From Haliclona indistincta (Eukaryota > Porifera > Demospongiae > Haplosclerida > Chalinidae): DNA of 64,000 nt. Location: assembly GCA_964017065.1 (NCBI GenBank), contig OZ024787.1:5887301-5951300 (forward strand), given 5' to 3'. Below, piece by piece: positions 17,953 to 32,000 of this stretch (positions are counted from its first letter, which is position 1; each line of letters begins with the position of its first letter). The notes beneath the pieces were generated by a model that was given only the letters and a program-made list of their open reading frames with translations, was not told the DNA's origin and ran no database searches. Position numbers and translations under genes: made by a program.

Positions 17953-20900
17953 GTAAGCCCCTTGGTCCGCCAAGGGGCTTGCGACTTTTGCGACTTGTAA
18001 GCCCCTTGGTCCTCCAAGGGGCTTGCGATTTTTGCGACTTGTAAGCCCCTTGGTCCCCCAAGGGGCTTGCGATTTGTAAGCCCCTTGGTCTCCCAAGGGG
18101 CAGGCGGAGTTTGCGACTTGTAAGCCCCTTGGTCCCCCAAAGGGCTTGCGACTTTTGCGACTTGTAAGGCCCTTGGTCCCCCAAGGGGCTTGCGACTTTT
18201 GCGCCTTGTAAGCCCCTTGGTCCCCCAAGAAGCTTGCGACTTTTGCGACTTGTACGCCCCTTTGTCCCCAAGGGTCTTGCGACTATTAAGCCCCTTGGTC
18301 CCCTAAGGGGCTTGCGACTTTTGCGACTTGTAAGCCCCTTGGTCCCCCAAGGGGCATGCGACTTTTGCGACTTGTAAGCCCCTTGGTCCCCCAAGGGGCT
18401 TGCGACTTTTGCGACTTGTAAGCCCCTTGGTCCCCCAAGGGGCTTGCGACTTTTGCGACTTGTAAGCCCCATGGACCCCCAAGGGGCTTGCGACTTTTGC
18501 TGTTTGTAAGCCCCTTGGTCCCCCAAGGGGCTTGTGACTTTTGCGAGTTGTAAGCCCCTTGGTCCCCCATGCGGCTTGCGACTTTTGCGACTTGTAGGCC
18601 CCTTGGTCCCCCTAGGGGCTTGCGACTTTAGCGACTTGTAAGCCCCTTGGTCCCCCAAGGGGCTTGCGACTTTTGTGACTTGTAAGCCCCTTGGTACCCC
18701 AAGGGGCAAGCGAATTTTGCGACTTGTAAGCCCCTTGGTCCCCCAAAGGGCTTGCGACTTTTGCGACTTGTAAGCCCCTTGGTCCCCCAAGGGGCTTGCG
18801 ACTTTTCGACTTGTAAGCCCCTTGGTCCCCCAAGGGGCTTGCGAGTTTTTCGACTTGTAAGCCCCTTGGTCCCCCAAGGGGCTTGCGACTTTTGCGACTT
18901 GTAAGCCTTTGGTCCACCAAGGGGCTTGCGACTTTTGCGACTTGTAAGCCCCTTGGTCCCCCTAGGGGATTGCGACTTTGGCGACTTGTAAGCCCCTTGG
19001 TACCCCAAGTGGCTTGCGACTTTTGCGACTTGTAAGCCCCTTGGTCCCCCAAGGGGCAGGCGACTTTGGCGACTTGTAAGTCTCTTGGTACTCCAAGTGG
19101 CTTGCGACTTTTGCGACTTGTAAGCCCCTTGGTCCCCCAAAAGGCTTGCGACTTTTGCGACTTGTAAGCCGCCCCTTGGTCCTCCAAGGGGCTTGCGACT
19201 TTTGCGACTTGTAAGCCCCTTGGTCCCCCAAGGGGCTTGCGACTTTTGCGACTTGTAAGCCCCTTGGTCCCCCAAGGGGCTTGCGACTTTTACGACATGT
19301 TAGCCGCTTGGTCCCCCAAGGGGCTTGCGACTTTTCCGACTTGTAAGCCCCTTGGTCACCCAAAGGGCTTGCGACTTTTGCGACTTGTAAGCCCCTTTGT
19401 CCCCAAGGGGCTTGCGACTTGTAAGCCCCTTGGTCCTCCAAGGGACTTGCGACTTTTGCGACTTCTAAGCCCCTTCGTCCCCCAAGGGGCTTGCGACTTT
19501 TGCGACCTGTAAGCCCCTTGGTCCCCCAAGGGGCATGCGACTTTTGCGACTTGTAAGCCCCTTGGTCCCCCAAGGAGCAGGCGACTTTTGCGACTTGTAA
19601 GCCCCTTGGTCCCCCTAGGGGCTTGCGACTTGTAAGCCCCTTGGTCCCCCTAGGGGCTTGCGACTTTAGCGACTTGTAAGCCCCTTGGTCCCCCAAGGGG
19701 CAGGCGACTTTTGCGACTTGTAAGCCCCTTGGTCCCCCTAGATGCTTGCGACTTTAGCGACTTGTAAGCCCCTTGGTCCCCCAAAGGGCTTGCGACTTTT
19801 GCGACTTGTTAGCCCCTTGGTCCACCAAGGGCTTGCAACTTTTGCGACTTGTAAGCCCCTTGGTCCCCCAAGGGGCTTGCGACTTTGCGACTCGTAAGCC
19901 GCTTAGTCACCCAAGGGGCTTGCGACTTGTAAGCCCCTTGGTCCCCCAAGGGGCAGGCGAATTTTGCGACCTGTAAGCCCCTTGGTCCCCCAAAGGGCTT
20001 GCGACTTTTGCGACTTGTAAGCCCTGCCCAAGGGGCTTGCGACTTTTCGACTTGTAAGCCCCTTACTCCCCCAAGGGGCTTGCGACTTTTAAGCTTCTTG
20101 GTCCCCCAAGGGGCAGGCGAATTTTGCGACTTGTAAGCCCCTTGGTCCCCCAAAGGGCTTACGACTTGTAAGCCCCTTGGTCCCCCTAGGGGCTTGTGAC
20201 TTTAGCGACTTGTAAGCCCCTTGGTTTCCCAAGAGGCTTGCGACTTTTGCGACTTGTAAGCCCCTTGGTCCCCCAAGGGGCTTGCGACTTTTGCGACTTG
20301 TAAGACCCTTGGTCCCCCAAGGGGCTTGCGAGTTTTTCGACTTGTAAGCCCCTTGGTCCCATAAGGGGCTTGCGACTTTTGCGACTTGTAAGCTCTTTGG
20401 TCCCCCAAGGGGCTTGCGACTTTTGCTACTTGTAAGCCCCTTTGTCCCCTAAGGGGATTGCGACTTGTAAGCCCCTGGGTCCCCCAAGGGGCAGGCGACT
20501 TTTGCGTCTTGTAAGCACCTTGGTCCCCCAAGGGGCTTGCGACTTTTGCGACTTGTAAGCCCCCTAGTCCCCCAAGGGGCTTGTGACTTTTGCGAGTTGT
20601 AAGCCCCTCGGTCCCCCAAGGGGCAGGCGACTTTTGCGACTTGTAAGCCCCTTGGTCCCCCTAGGGGCTTGCGACTTGTAAGCCCCTTGGTCCCCCAAGG
20701 GGCTTGCGACTTTTGCGACTTGTAAGCCCCTTGGTCCCCCAAGGGGCTTGCGACTTTTGCGACTAGTAAGCCCCTTGGTCCCCCAAGGGGCTTGCGAGTT
20801 TTGCGACTTGTAAGCCACTTGGTCCCCCGAGGGGCTTGCGACTTTTGCGACATGTATGCCCTTTGGTCCCCCAAGGGGCTTCCGACTTTTGCGACCTGTA

Positions 20901-21451
20901 ACCCCCTTGGTCCCCCAAGGGGCTTGTGACTTGTAAGCCCCTTGGTCCCCCAAAGGGCTTGCGACTTTTGCGACTTGTAAGCCCCTTGGTCCCCAAAGGG
21001 GCTTGCGACTTCCCCCAAGGGGCTTACGACTTTTGTTACTTGTAAGCCCCTTGGTCCCCCAAGGCGCTTGCGAATTTTGCGACTTGTGAGCCCCTTGGTC
21101 CTCTAACGGACTTGCGACTTTTGCGACTTGTAAGCCCCTTTGTCCCCCAAGGGGCTTGCGACTTGCCCCTTGGTCCCCCAAGGGGCAGGCGAATTTTGCG
21201 ACTTGTGATTTTGAGACTTTTGTGACTTGTAAGCCCCTTTGTCCCCCAAGGGGCATGCGACTTGTAAGCCCCTTGGTCCCCTAAGTGGCTTGCGACTTTT
21301 CGACTTGTAAGCCCCTTGGTCCCCCAAGGGGCTTGCGAGTTGTGCGACTTGTAAGCACCTTGGTCCCCCATAGGGGCTTGCGACTTTTGCGACTTGTAAG
21401 CCCTTTGGTCCCCCAAGGGGCTTGCGACTTGTAAGCCCCTTTGTCCCCCAA
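17953..21451. repeat. 44-bp satellite array, about 80 units
   Basis: Tandem units, most 44 bp and some about 35 bp where the TTTGCGACT segment is missing. Each contains an 11-bp stem, AAGCCCCTTGG and CCAAGGGGCTT, around a 4-base loop (TCCC), then GCGACTTTTGCGACTTGT. Units differ by scattered substitutions and small indels. The - strand lacks stop codons in the consensus in all frames, producing overlapping frames of up to 320 codons. The array begins at a sharp border inside a 590-bp element fragment and ends against the 43-bp array at a shared GGG. Confidence 0.95.
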
Positions 21452-24400
21452 GGGACACCAATGGTGCACCCTTGGGGTTTTGTGTATTCGCGGTGGTACC
21501 CCAATGGTGCACCCTTGGGGTTTTGTGAATTCGGGGTGGGACCCCAATGGTACACCCTTGGGGTTTTGTGAATTCGCGGTGGTACCCCAATGGTGCACCC
21601 TATTGGTTTTGTGAATTCGTGGTGGGACCCCAATGGTGCAACCTTTGGCTTTTGTGAATTCGTAGTGGGACCCCAATGGTGCACCCTTGGGGTTTTGTGA
21701 ATTCGCTGTTGGACCCCAACGGTGCACCCTTGGGGTTTTGTGAATTCGCGGTCGGACCCCAATGGTGCACCCTAGGGGTTTTATGAACTCGCCATAATCC
21801 CTAATGGTGCACCCTTTGGGTTTTGTGAATTCGTGGTTGGACCCCAATGGTGCACCCTTGGGGTTTTGTGAATTCGCGGTGAGACCCCAATGGTGCACCC
21901 TTGGGGTTTTGTGAATTCGCTGCGGGACCCCAATGGTGCAACCTTTGGGTTTTATGAATTCGCGGTGGGACCCCCATGGTGCAACCTAGGGGTTTTGTGA
22001 ATTCGCGGTGGGGCCCCAATGGTGCACCCTTGGGGTTTAGTGAATTCGCTGTGGGACCCCAATGGTGCACCCTTGGGGTTTTGTGAATTCGCGGTGGGAC
22101 CCCAATGGTGCACCCTTGGGGTTTTGTGAATTCGCGGTGGGACCCCAATTGTGCACCCTTGATTTTTTGTGTATTCGCGGTGGGACCCCAATGGTGCACC
22201 CTTGGGGTTTTGTGAATTCGCGGTGGGACCCCAATGGTGCACCCTTGGGGTATTGTGAATTAGCGGTGGTACCCCAATGGTGCACCCTTGGGGTTTTGTG
22301 AATTCGCGGTGGGACCCCAATGGTGCACCCTTGGGGTATTGTGAATTCCCGGTGGTACCCCAATGGTGCACCCTTCTGGTTTTGTGAATTCGTGGTGGGA
22401 CCCCAATGGTGCACCCTTTGGGTTTTGTTAATTCGTGGTGGGACCCCAATGGTGCACCCTAGGGGTTTTGTGAATTCGCGGTGGGGCCCCAATGGTGCAC
22501 CCTTGGGCTTTAGTGAATTCGCTGTGGGACCCTAATGGTGCACCCATGGGGTTTTGTGAATTCGTGGTGGGACCCCAATGGTGCTCCCTTGGGGTTTTGT
22601 GAACTCGCCATAATCTCTAATGGTGCACCCTTGGGGTTTTGTGAATTCGCTGTGGGAATCCAATGGGGCAACCTTGGGGTTTTGTGAATTCGCGGTGGTA
22701 ACCCAATGGTGCACCCTTCTGGTTTTGTGAATTCGTGGTGGGACCCCAATAGTGCACCCTTTGGGTTTTGTGAATTAGTGGTGGGACCCCAATGGTGCAC
22801 CCTTGTGGTTTTGTGAATTCGCTGTGGGACCCCAATGGTGCACCCTTTGGGTTTTGTGAATTCGCTGTGGGACCCCAATGGTGCACCCTTCTGGTTTTGT
22901 GAATTCATGGTGGGACCCCAATAGTGCGCCCTTTGGGTTTTGTGAATTAGTGGTGGGACCCCAATGGTGCACCCTTGCTGTTTTGTGAATTCGCTGTGGG
23001 AACCCATTGTTGCACCCTTGGGGTTTTGTGAATTTGCGGTGGGACCCCAATGGTGCACCCTAGGGGTTTTGTGAATTTGCGTAGGGATCCCAATGGTGCA
23101 CACTTGGGGTTTTGTGAATTCGCTGTGGGACACCAATGGTGCACCCTTGGGGTTTTGTGAACTCGCTGCGGGACCCCAATGGTGCACCCTTGGGGTTTTG
23201 TGAATTCTCTGCGGGACCCCCATGGTGCAACCTTGGGGTTTGTGAATTCGCGGTGGGACCCCAATGGTGCACCCTTGGGGTTTTGTGAATTCGCCGTGGG
23301 ACCCCAATGGTGCGCCCTTGGGGTTTTGTGAATTCGCTGTGGGACCACAATGGTGCACACTTGGGGTTTTGTGAATTCGCTGTGGGACCCCAATGGTGCA
23401 CCCTTGGGGTTTGGTGAATTTGCGGTGGGACCCCACTGGTGCACCCTTGGGGTTTTCTGTATTCGCGATGGGACCCCAGTGGTGCACCCTTGGGATTTTG
23501 TGTACTCGCTATAATCCCTAATGGTGCACCCGTTGGGGTTTTGTGAATTCGTTGTGTGACCACAATGGTGCACCCTTGAGGTTTTGTGAATTCGCTGTGG
23601 GTGCCCAATGGTGCACCCTTGGGCTTTTGTGAATTCGCGGTGGGACCCCCATGGTGCAACCTTGGGGTTTTGTGAATTCGCTGTGGGACCCCAATGTTAC
23701 ACCCTTGAGGTTTTGTGAATTCGCTGTGGGACCCCAATGGTGCACCCTGGGGTTTTGTGAATTCGCGGTGGGACCCCAATGGTGCACCCTGGGTATTTTG
23801 TGAATTCGCGGTGGGACCCAATGGTGCACCCTTGGGGTTTTGTGAATTCGCGGCGGGACCCCCATGGTGCAACCTTGGGGTTTTGTGAATTCGCGGTGGG
23901 ACCCCAATGGTGCACCCTTGGGGTTTTGTGAATTCTAGGTGGGACCCCAATGGTGCACACTTGGTGTTTTGTGAATTCGCGGTTGGATCCCAATGGTGCA
24001 CCCTTGGGGTTTTGTTAATTCGCGGTGGGACCCCAATGGTGCACCCTTGGGGTTTTGTGAATTCGCGATGAACCCCAATGTTGCACCCTTGGGGTTTTGT
24101 GAATTCGCTGTTGGACCCCAATGGTGCACCCTTGTGGTTTTGTGAATTCGCGGTGGGACCCCAATTGTGCACCCTTGGGGTTTTTTGAATTCGTGGTGGG
24201 AACCCAATGGTGCACCCTTGGGGTTTTGTGAATTCGCGGTAATCCCTAATGGTGCACCCTTGGGGTTTCGTGAATTCGCTGTGGGATCCCAATGGTGCAC
24301 CCTTGGGGTTTGGCGAATTCGTTGTGGGACCCCAAAGGTGCACCCTTAGGGTTTTGTAAATTCGCGGTGGGAACACAATGGTGCACTCTTGGGGTTTTGT

Positions 24401-27400
24401 AAATTCGCTGTGGGACCCCAATGGTGCACCCTTGGGGTTTTTTGAATTCGCGGAGTTACCCCAATGGTGCACCCTTGGGGTTTTTTGAATTCGCGGTGTT
24501 ACCCAATGGTGCACCATTGGGGTTTTGTGAATTCGCGGTGGGACCCCAATGGTGCACCCAGGAGGTTTTTTGAATTCGTGGTGGGACCCCAATGGTGCAC
24601 CCTTGGCGTTTTGTCTATTCGCGGTGGGACCCCAATGGTGCACCATTGTGGTTTTGTGAATTCGCGGTGGGACCCCAATGGTGCACCCTTGGGTTTTGTG
24701 AATTCGCATTGGGACCCCAATGGTGCACCATTGGGGTTTTGTGAATTCGCTGTGGGACCCCAATGGTGCACCCTTGGGGTTTTGTGAATTCGCTGTGGGA
24801 ACCCAATGTTGCACCCTTGGGGTTTTGTGAATTTGTGGTGGGACCCCAATGGTGCACCCTTGGGGTTTTGTGAATTTGCGTAGGGATCCCAATGGTGCAC
24901 TCTTGGGGTTTTGTGAATTCGCTGTGGGACACCAATGGTGCACCCTTGGGGTTTTGTGAACTCGCTGCGGGACCCCAATGGTGCACCCTTGGGGTTTTGT
25001 GAATTCGCTGTGGGACCCCAATGGTGCACACTTGGGGTTTTGTGAATTCGCTGTGGGACCCCAAAGGTGCACCCTTGGGGTTTGGTGAATTTGCGGTGGG
25101 ACCCCACTGGTGCACCCTTGGGGTTTTCTGAATTCGCGATGGGACCCCAATGGTGCACCCTTGGGATTTTGTGTACTCGCTATAATCCCTAATGGTGCTC
25201 CCTTGGGGTTTTGTGAATTTGCTTTGGGACCCCAATGGTGCACCCGTTGGGGTTTTGTGAATTCGTTGTGGGACCCCAATGGTGCACCCTTGAGGTTTTG
25301 TGAATTCGCTGTGGGTGCCCAATGGTGCACCCTTGGGGTTTTGTGAATTCGCGGTGGGACCCCCATGGTGCAACCTTGGGGTTTTGTGAATTCGCTGTGG
25401 GACCCCAATGGTACACCCTTGGGGTTTTGTGAATTCGCTGTGGGACCCCAATGGTGCACCCTGGGGTTTTGTGAATTCGCGGTGGGACCCCAATGGTGCA
25501 CCCTGGGTATTTTGTGAATTCGCGGTGGGACCCAAATGGTGCACCCTTGGCGTTTTGTTTATTCGCGCTGTGACCCCAATGGTGCACCCTGAGGGTTTTG
25601 TGAATTCGCGGTGGGACCCAATGGTGCACCCTTTGGGGTTTTGTGAATTCGCGGTGGTACCCCAATGGTGGACCCATCTCGTTTTGTGAATTCGCGGTGG
25701 GACCCCAATTGTTCACCCATGGGGATTTTAGAATTCGCGGTGGGACCCTAATGGTGCACCCTTGGGGTTTTGTGAATTCGCTGTGGGAACCCAATGTTGC
25801 ACCCTTGGGGTTTTGTGAATTTGCGTAGGGATCCCAATGGTGCACACTTGGGGTTTTGTGAATTCGTGGTGGGACCCCAATGGTGCAACCTTTGGCTTTT
25901 GTGAATTCGTGGTGGGACCCCAATGGTGCACCCTTGGGGTTTTGTGAATTCGCGGTGCGACCCAATGGTGCACCCTTGGGGTTTTGTGAATTCGCTGTTG
26001 GACCCCAACGGTGCACCCTGGGGGTTTTGTGAATTCGCGGTGTGACCCCAATGGTGCACCCTTGGGGTTTTGCGAATTCGCGGTGGTACCCCAATGGTGC
26101 ACCCTTGGGGTTTTGTGAATTCGCGGTGGGACCCCAATGGTGCACCCTTGGGGTATTGTGAATTCCCGGTGGTACCCCAATGGTGCACCCTTCTGGTTTT
26201 GTGAATTCGTGGTGGGACCCCAATGGTGCACCCTAGGGGTTTTGTGAATTCGCGGTGGGGCCCCAATGGTGCACCCTTGGGCTTTAGTGAATTCGCTGTG
26301 GGACCCTAATGGTGCACCCATGGGGTTTTGTGAATTCGTGGTGGGACCCCAATGGTGCACCCTTGGGGTTTTGTGAACTCCCCATAATCTCTAATGGTGC
26401 ACCCTTGGGGTTTTGTGAATTCGCTGTGGGAATCCAATGGGGCAACCTTGGGGTTTTGTGAATTCGCGGTGGTACCCCAATGGTGCACCCTTCTGGTTTT
26501 GTGAATTCGTGGTGGGACCCCAATAGTGCACCCTTTGGGTTTTGTGAATTAGTGGTGGGACCCCAATGGTGCACCCTTGTGGTTTTGTGAATTCGCTGTG
26601 GGACCCCAATGGTGCACCCTTTGGGTTTTGTGAATTCGCTGTGGGACCCCAATGGTGCACCCTTCTGGTTTTGTGAATTCGTGGTGGGACCCCAATAGTG
26701 CACCCTTTGGGTTTTGTGAATTAGTGGTGGGACCCCAATGGTGCACCCTTGCGGTTTTGTGAATTCGCTGTGGGAACCCAATGTTGCACCCTTGGGGTTT
26801 TGTGAATTTGCGGTGGGACCCCAATGGTGCACCTTTGGGGTTTTGTGAATTTGCGTAGGGATCCCAATGGTGTACACTTGGGGTTTTGTGAATTCGCTGT
26901 GGGACACCAATGGTGCACCCTTGGGGTTTTGTGAACTCGCTGCGGGACCCCAATGGTGCACCCTTGGGGTTTTGTGAATTCGCGGCGGGACCCCCATGGT
27001 GCAACCTTGGGGTTTGTGAATTCGCGGTGGGACCCCAATGGTGCACCCTTGGGGTTTTGTGAATTCGCCGTGGGACCCCAATGGTGCGCCCTTGGGGTTT
27101 TGTGAATTCGCTGTGGGACCCCAATGGTGCACACTTGGGGTTTTGTGAATTCGCTGTGGGACCCCAATGGTGCACCCTTGGGGTTTGGTGAATTTGCGGT
27201 GGGACCCCACTGGTGCACCCTTGGGGTTTTCTGAATTCGCGATGGGACCCCAATGGTGCACCCTTGGGATTTTGTGTACTCGCTATAATCCCTAATGGTG
27301 CTCCCTTGGGGTTTTGTGAATTTGCTGTGGGACCCCAATGGTGCACCCGTTGGGGTTTTGTGAATTCGTTGTGTGACCCCAATGGTGCACCCTTGAGGTT

Positions 27401-29099
27401 TTGTGAATTCGCTGTGGGTGCCCAATGGTGCACCCTTGGGATTTTGTGAATTCGCGGTGGGACCCCCATGGTGCAACCTTGGGGTTTTGTGAATTCGCTG
27501 TGGGACCCCAATGGTACACCCTTGGGGTTTTGTGAATTCGCTGTGGGACCCCAATGGTGCACCCTGGGGTTTTGTGAATTCGCGGTGGGACCCCAATGGT
27601 GCACCCTGGGTATTTTGTGAATTCGCGGTGGGACCCAATGGTGCACCCTTGGGGTTTTGTGAATTCGCGGTGGGACCCCAATTGTTCACATTTGGGGATT
27701 TTCGAATTCGCGGTGGGACCCTAATGGTGCACCCTTGGGGTTTTGTGAATTCGCGGTGGGACCCCAATGGTGCAACCTTTGGGTTTTGTGAATTCGCAGT
27801 GAACCGCAATGGTGCACCCTTGGGTTTTTGTAAATTTGCTTTGAGACACCAATAGTGCACCCTTGTGGTTTTGTGAATTCGCGGTGGGACCCCAAGGGTG
27901 CACCCTTGGGGTTTTGTGAATTCGCGGTGGGACCCCAATGGTGCACCCTTGGGGTTTTGTGAATTCTAGGTGGGACCCCAATGGTGCACACTTGGTGTTT
28001 TGTGAATTCGCGGTGGTATCCCAATGGTGCACCCTTGGGGTTTTGTTAATTCGCGGTGGGACCCCAATGGTGCACCCTTGGGGTTTTGTGAATTCGCGAT
28101 GAACCCCAATGTTGCACCCTTGGGGTTTTGTGAATTCGCTGTGGGACCCCAATGGTGCACCCTTGTGGTTTTGTGAATTCGCGGTGGGACCCCAATTGTG
28201 CACCCTTGGGGTTTTTTGAATTCATGGGTGGAACCCAATGGTGCACCCTACGGGTTTTGTGAATTCGCGGTAATCCCTAATGGTGCACCCTTGGGGTTTC
28301 GTGAATTCGCTGTGGGACCCCAATGGTGCACCCTTGGGGTTTGGTGAATTCGTTGTGGGACCCCAAAGGTGCACCCTTAGGGTTTTGTAAATTCGCGGTG
28401 GGAACACAATGGTGCACCCTTGGGGTTTTGTGAATTCGCTGTGGGACCCCAATGGTGCACCCTTGGGGTTTTTTGAATTCGCGGTGTTACCCCAATGGTG
28501 CACCCTTCGGGTTTTTTGAATTCGCGGTGTTACCCAATGGTGCACCATTGGGGTTTTGTGAATTCGCGGTGGGACCCCAATGGTGCACCCTGGAGGTTTT
28601 TTGAATTCGTGGTGGGACCCCAATGGTGCACCCTTGGCGTTTTGTCTATTCGCGGTGGGACCCCAATGGTGCACCATTGTGGTTTTGTGAATTCGCGGTG
28701 GGACCCCAATAGTGCACACTTCTGGTTTTATGAATTCGCGGTTGGACCCCAATGGTGCACCCTTGGGTTTTGTGAATTCGCATTGGGACCCCAATGGTGC
28801 ACCATTGGGGTTTTGTGAATTCGCTGTGGGACCCCAATGGTGCACCCTTGGGGTTTTGTGAATTCGCTGTGGGAACCCAATGTTGCACCCTTGGGGTTTT
28901 GTGAATTTGTGGTGGGACCCAAATGGTGCACCCTTGGCGTTTTGTTTATTCGCGGTGTGACCCCAATGGTGCACCCTGAGGGTTTTGTGAATTCGCGGTG
29001 GGACCCCAATGGTGCACCCTTGGGGTTTTGGGAATTCGCGGTGGTACCCCAATGGTGGACCCTTCTGGTTTTGTGAATTCGCGGTGGGACCCCAATTGT

Positions 29100-32000
29100 T
29101 CACCCTTGGGGATTTTCGAATTCGCGGTGGGACCCTAATGGTGCACCCTTGGGGTTTTGTGAATTCGCGGTGGGACCCCAATGGTGCAACCTTTGGGTTT
29201 TGTGAATTCGCAGTGAACCGCAATGGTGCACCCTTGGGGTTTTGTGAATTCGCTGTGGGAACCCAATGTTGCACCCTTGGGGTTTTGTGAATTTGCGGTG
29301 GGACCCCAATGGTGCACCCATGGGGTTTTGTGAATTTGCGTAGGGATCCCAATGGTGCACACTTGGGGTTTTGTGAACTCGCTGCGGGACCCCAATGGTG
29401 CACCCTTGGGGTTTTGTGAATTCGCCGCGGGACCCCCATGGTGCAACCTTTGGGTTTTGTGAATTCCCCAATGGTGCTCCCTTGGGGTTTTGTGAATTCG
29501 CCGTGGGACCCCAATGGTGCGCCCTTGGGGTTTTGTGAATTCGCTGTGGGACCCCAATGTTGCACACTTGGGGTTTTGTGAATTCGCTGTGGGACCCCAA
29601 TGGTGCACCCTTGGGGTTTGGTGAATTTGCGGTGGGACCCCACTGGTGCACCCTTGGGGTTTTCTGAATTCGCGATGGGACCCCAATGGTGCACCCTTGG
29701 GATTTTGTGTACTCGCTATAATCCCTAATGGTGCTCCCTTGGAGTTTTGTGAATTTGCTGTGGGACCCCAATGGTGCACCCGTTGGGGTTTTGTGAATTC
29801 GTTGTGGGACCCCAATGGTGCACCCTTGAGGTTTTGTGAATTCGCTGTGGGTGCCCAATGGTGCACCCTTGGGGTTTTGCGAATTCGCGGTGGGACCCCC
29901 ATGGTGCAACCTTGGGGTTTTGTGAATTCGCTGTGGGACCCCAATTGGGGTTTTGTGAATTCGCTGTGGGACCCCAATTGGGGTTTTGTGAATTCGCTGT
30001 GGGACCCCAATGGTGCACCCTGGGGTTTTGTGAATTCGCGGTGGGACCCCAATGGTGCACTCTGGGTATTTTGTGAATTCGCGGTGGGACCCAAATGGTG
30101 CACCCTTGGCGTTTTGTTTATTCGCGGTGTGACCCCAATGGTGCACCCTGAGGGTTTTGTGAATTCGCGGTGGGACCCCAATGGTGCAACCTTGGGTTTT
30201 GTGAATTCGCAGTGAACCGCAATGGTGCACCCTTGGGGTTTTGTGAATTCGCTGTGGGAACCCAATGTTGCACCCTTGGGGTTTTGTGAATTTGCGGTGG
30301 GACCCCAATGGTGCACCCTTGGGGTTTTGTGAATTTGCGTAGGGATCCCAATGGTGCACACTTGGGGTTTTGTGAACTCGCTGCGGGACCCCAATGGTGC
30401 ACCCTTGGGGTTTTGTGAATTCGCCGCGGGACCCCCATGGTGCAACCTTTGGGTTTTGTGAATTCCCCAATGGTGCACCCTTGGGGTTTTGTGAATTCGC
30501 CGTGGGACCCCAATGGTGCGCCCTTGGGGTTTTGTGAATTCGCTGTGGGACCCCAATGGTGCACACTTGGGGTTTTGTGAATTCGCTGTGGGACCACAAT
30601 GGTGCACCCTTGGGGTTTGGTGAATTTGCGGTGGGACCCCACTGGTGCACCCTTGGGGTTTTCTGAATTCGCAATGGGACCCCAATGGTGCACCCTTGGG
30701 ATTTTGTGTACTCGCTATAATCCCTAATGGTGCTCCCTTGGGGTTTTGTGAATTTGCTGTGGGACCCCAATGGTGCACCCGTTGGGGTTTTGTGAATTCG
30801 TTGTGGGACCCCAATGGTGCACCCTTGAGGTTTTGTGAATTCGCTGTGGGTGCCCAATGGTGCACCCTTGGGGTTTTGTGAATTCGCGGTGGGACCCCCA
30901 TGGTGCAACCTTGGGGTTTTGTGAATTCGCTGTGGGACCCCAATTGGGGTTTTGTGAATTCGCTGTGGGACCCCAATGGTGCACCCTGGGGTTTTGTGAA
31001 TTCGCGGTGGGACCCCAATGGTGCACTCTGGGTATTTTGTGAATTCGCGGTGGGACCCAAATGGTGCACCCTTGGCGTTTTGTTTATTCGCGGTGTGACC
31101 CCAATGGTGCACCCTGAGGGTTTTGTGAATTCGCGGTGGGACCCCAATGGTGCACCCTTGGGGTTTTGTGAATTCGCGGTGGTACCCCAATGGTGGACCC
31201 TTCTGGTTTTGTGAATTCGCGGTGGGATCCCAATTGTTCACCCTTGGGGATTTTCGAATTCGCGGTGGGACCCTAATGGTGCACCCTTGGGGTTTTGTGA
31301 ATTCGCGGTGGGACCCCAATGGTGCAACCTTTGGGTTTTGTGAATTCGCAGTGAACCGCAATGGTGCACCCTTGGGGTTTTGTGAATTCGCTGTGGGAAC
31401 CCAATGTTGCACCCTTGGGGTTTTGTGAATTTAAGGTGGGACCCCAATGGTGCACCCTTGGGGTTTTGTGAATTTGCGTAGGGATCCCAATGGTGCACAC
31501 TTGTGGTTTTGTGAACTAGCTGCGGCACCCCAATGGTGCACCCTTGGGGTTTTGTGAATTCGCGGCGGGACCCCCATGGTGCAACCTTGGGGTTTTGTGA
31601 ATTCCCCAATGGTGCACCCTTGGGGTTTTGTGAATTCGCCGTGGGACCCCAATGGTGCGCCCTTGGGGTTTTGTGAATTCGCTGTGGGACCCCAATGGTG
31701 CACACTTGGTGTTTTGTGAATTCGCTGTGGGACCCCAATGGTGCACCCTTGGGGTTTGGTGAATTTGCGGTGGGACCCCACTGGTGCACCCTTGGGGTTT
31801 TCTGAATTCGCGATGGGACCCCAATGGTGCACCCTTGGGGTTTTCTGAATTCGCGATGGGACCCCAATGGTGCACCCTTGGGATTTTGTGTACTCGCTAT
31901 AATCCCTAATGGTGCTCCCTTTGGGTTTTGTGAATTTGCTGTGGGACCCCAATGGTGCACCCGTTGGGGTTTTGTGAATTCGTTGTGGGACCCCAATGGT

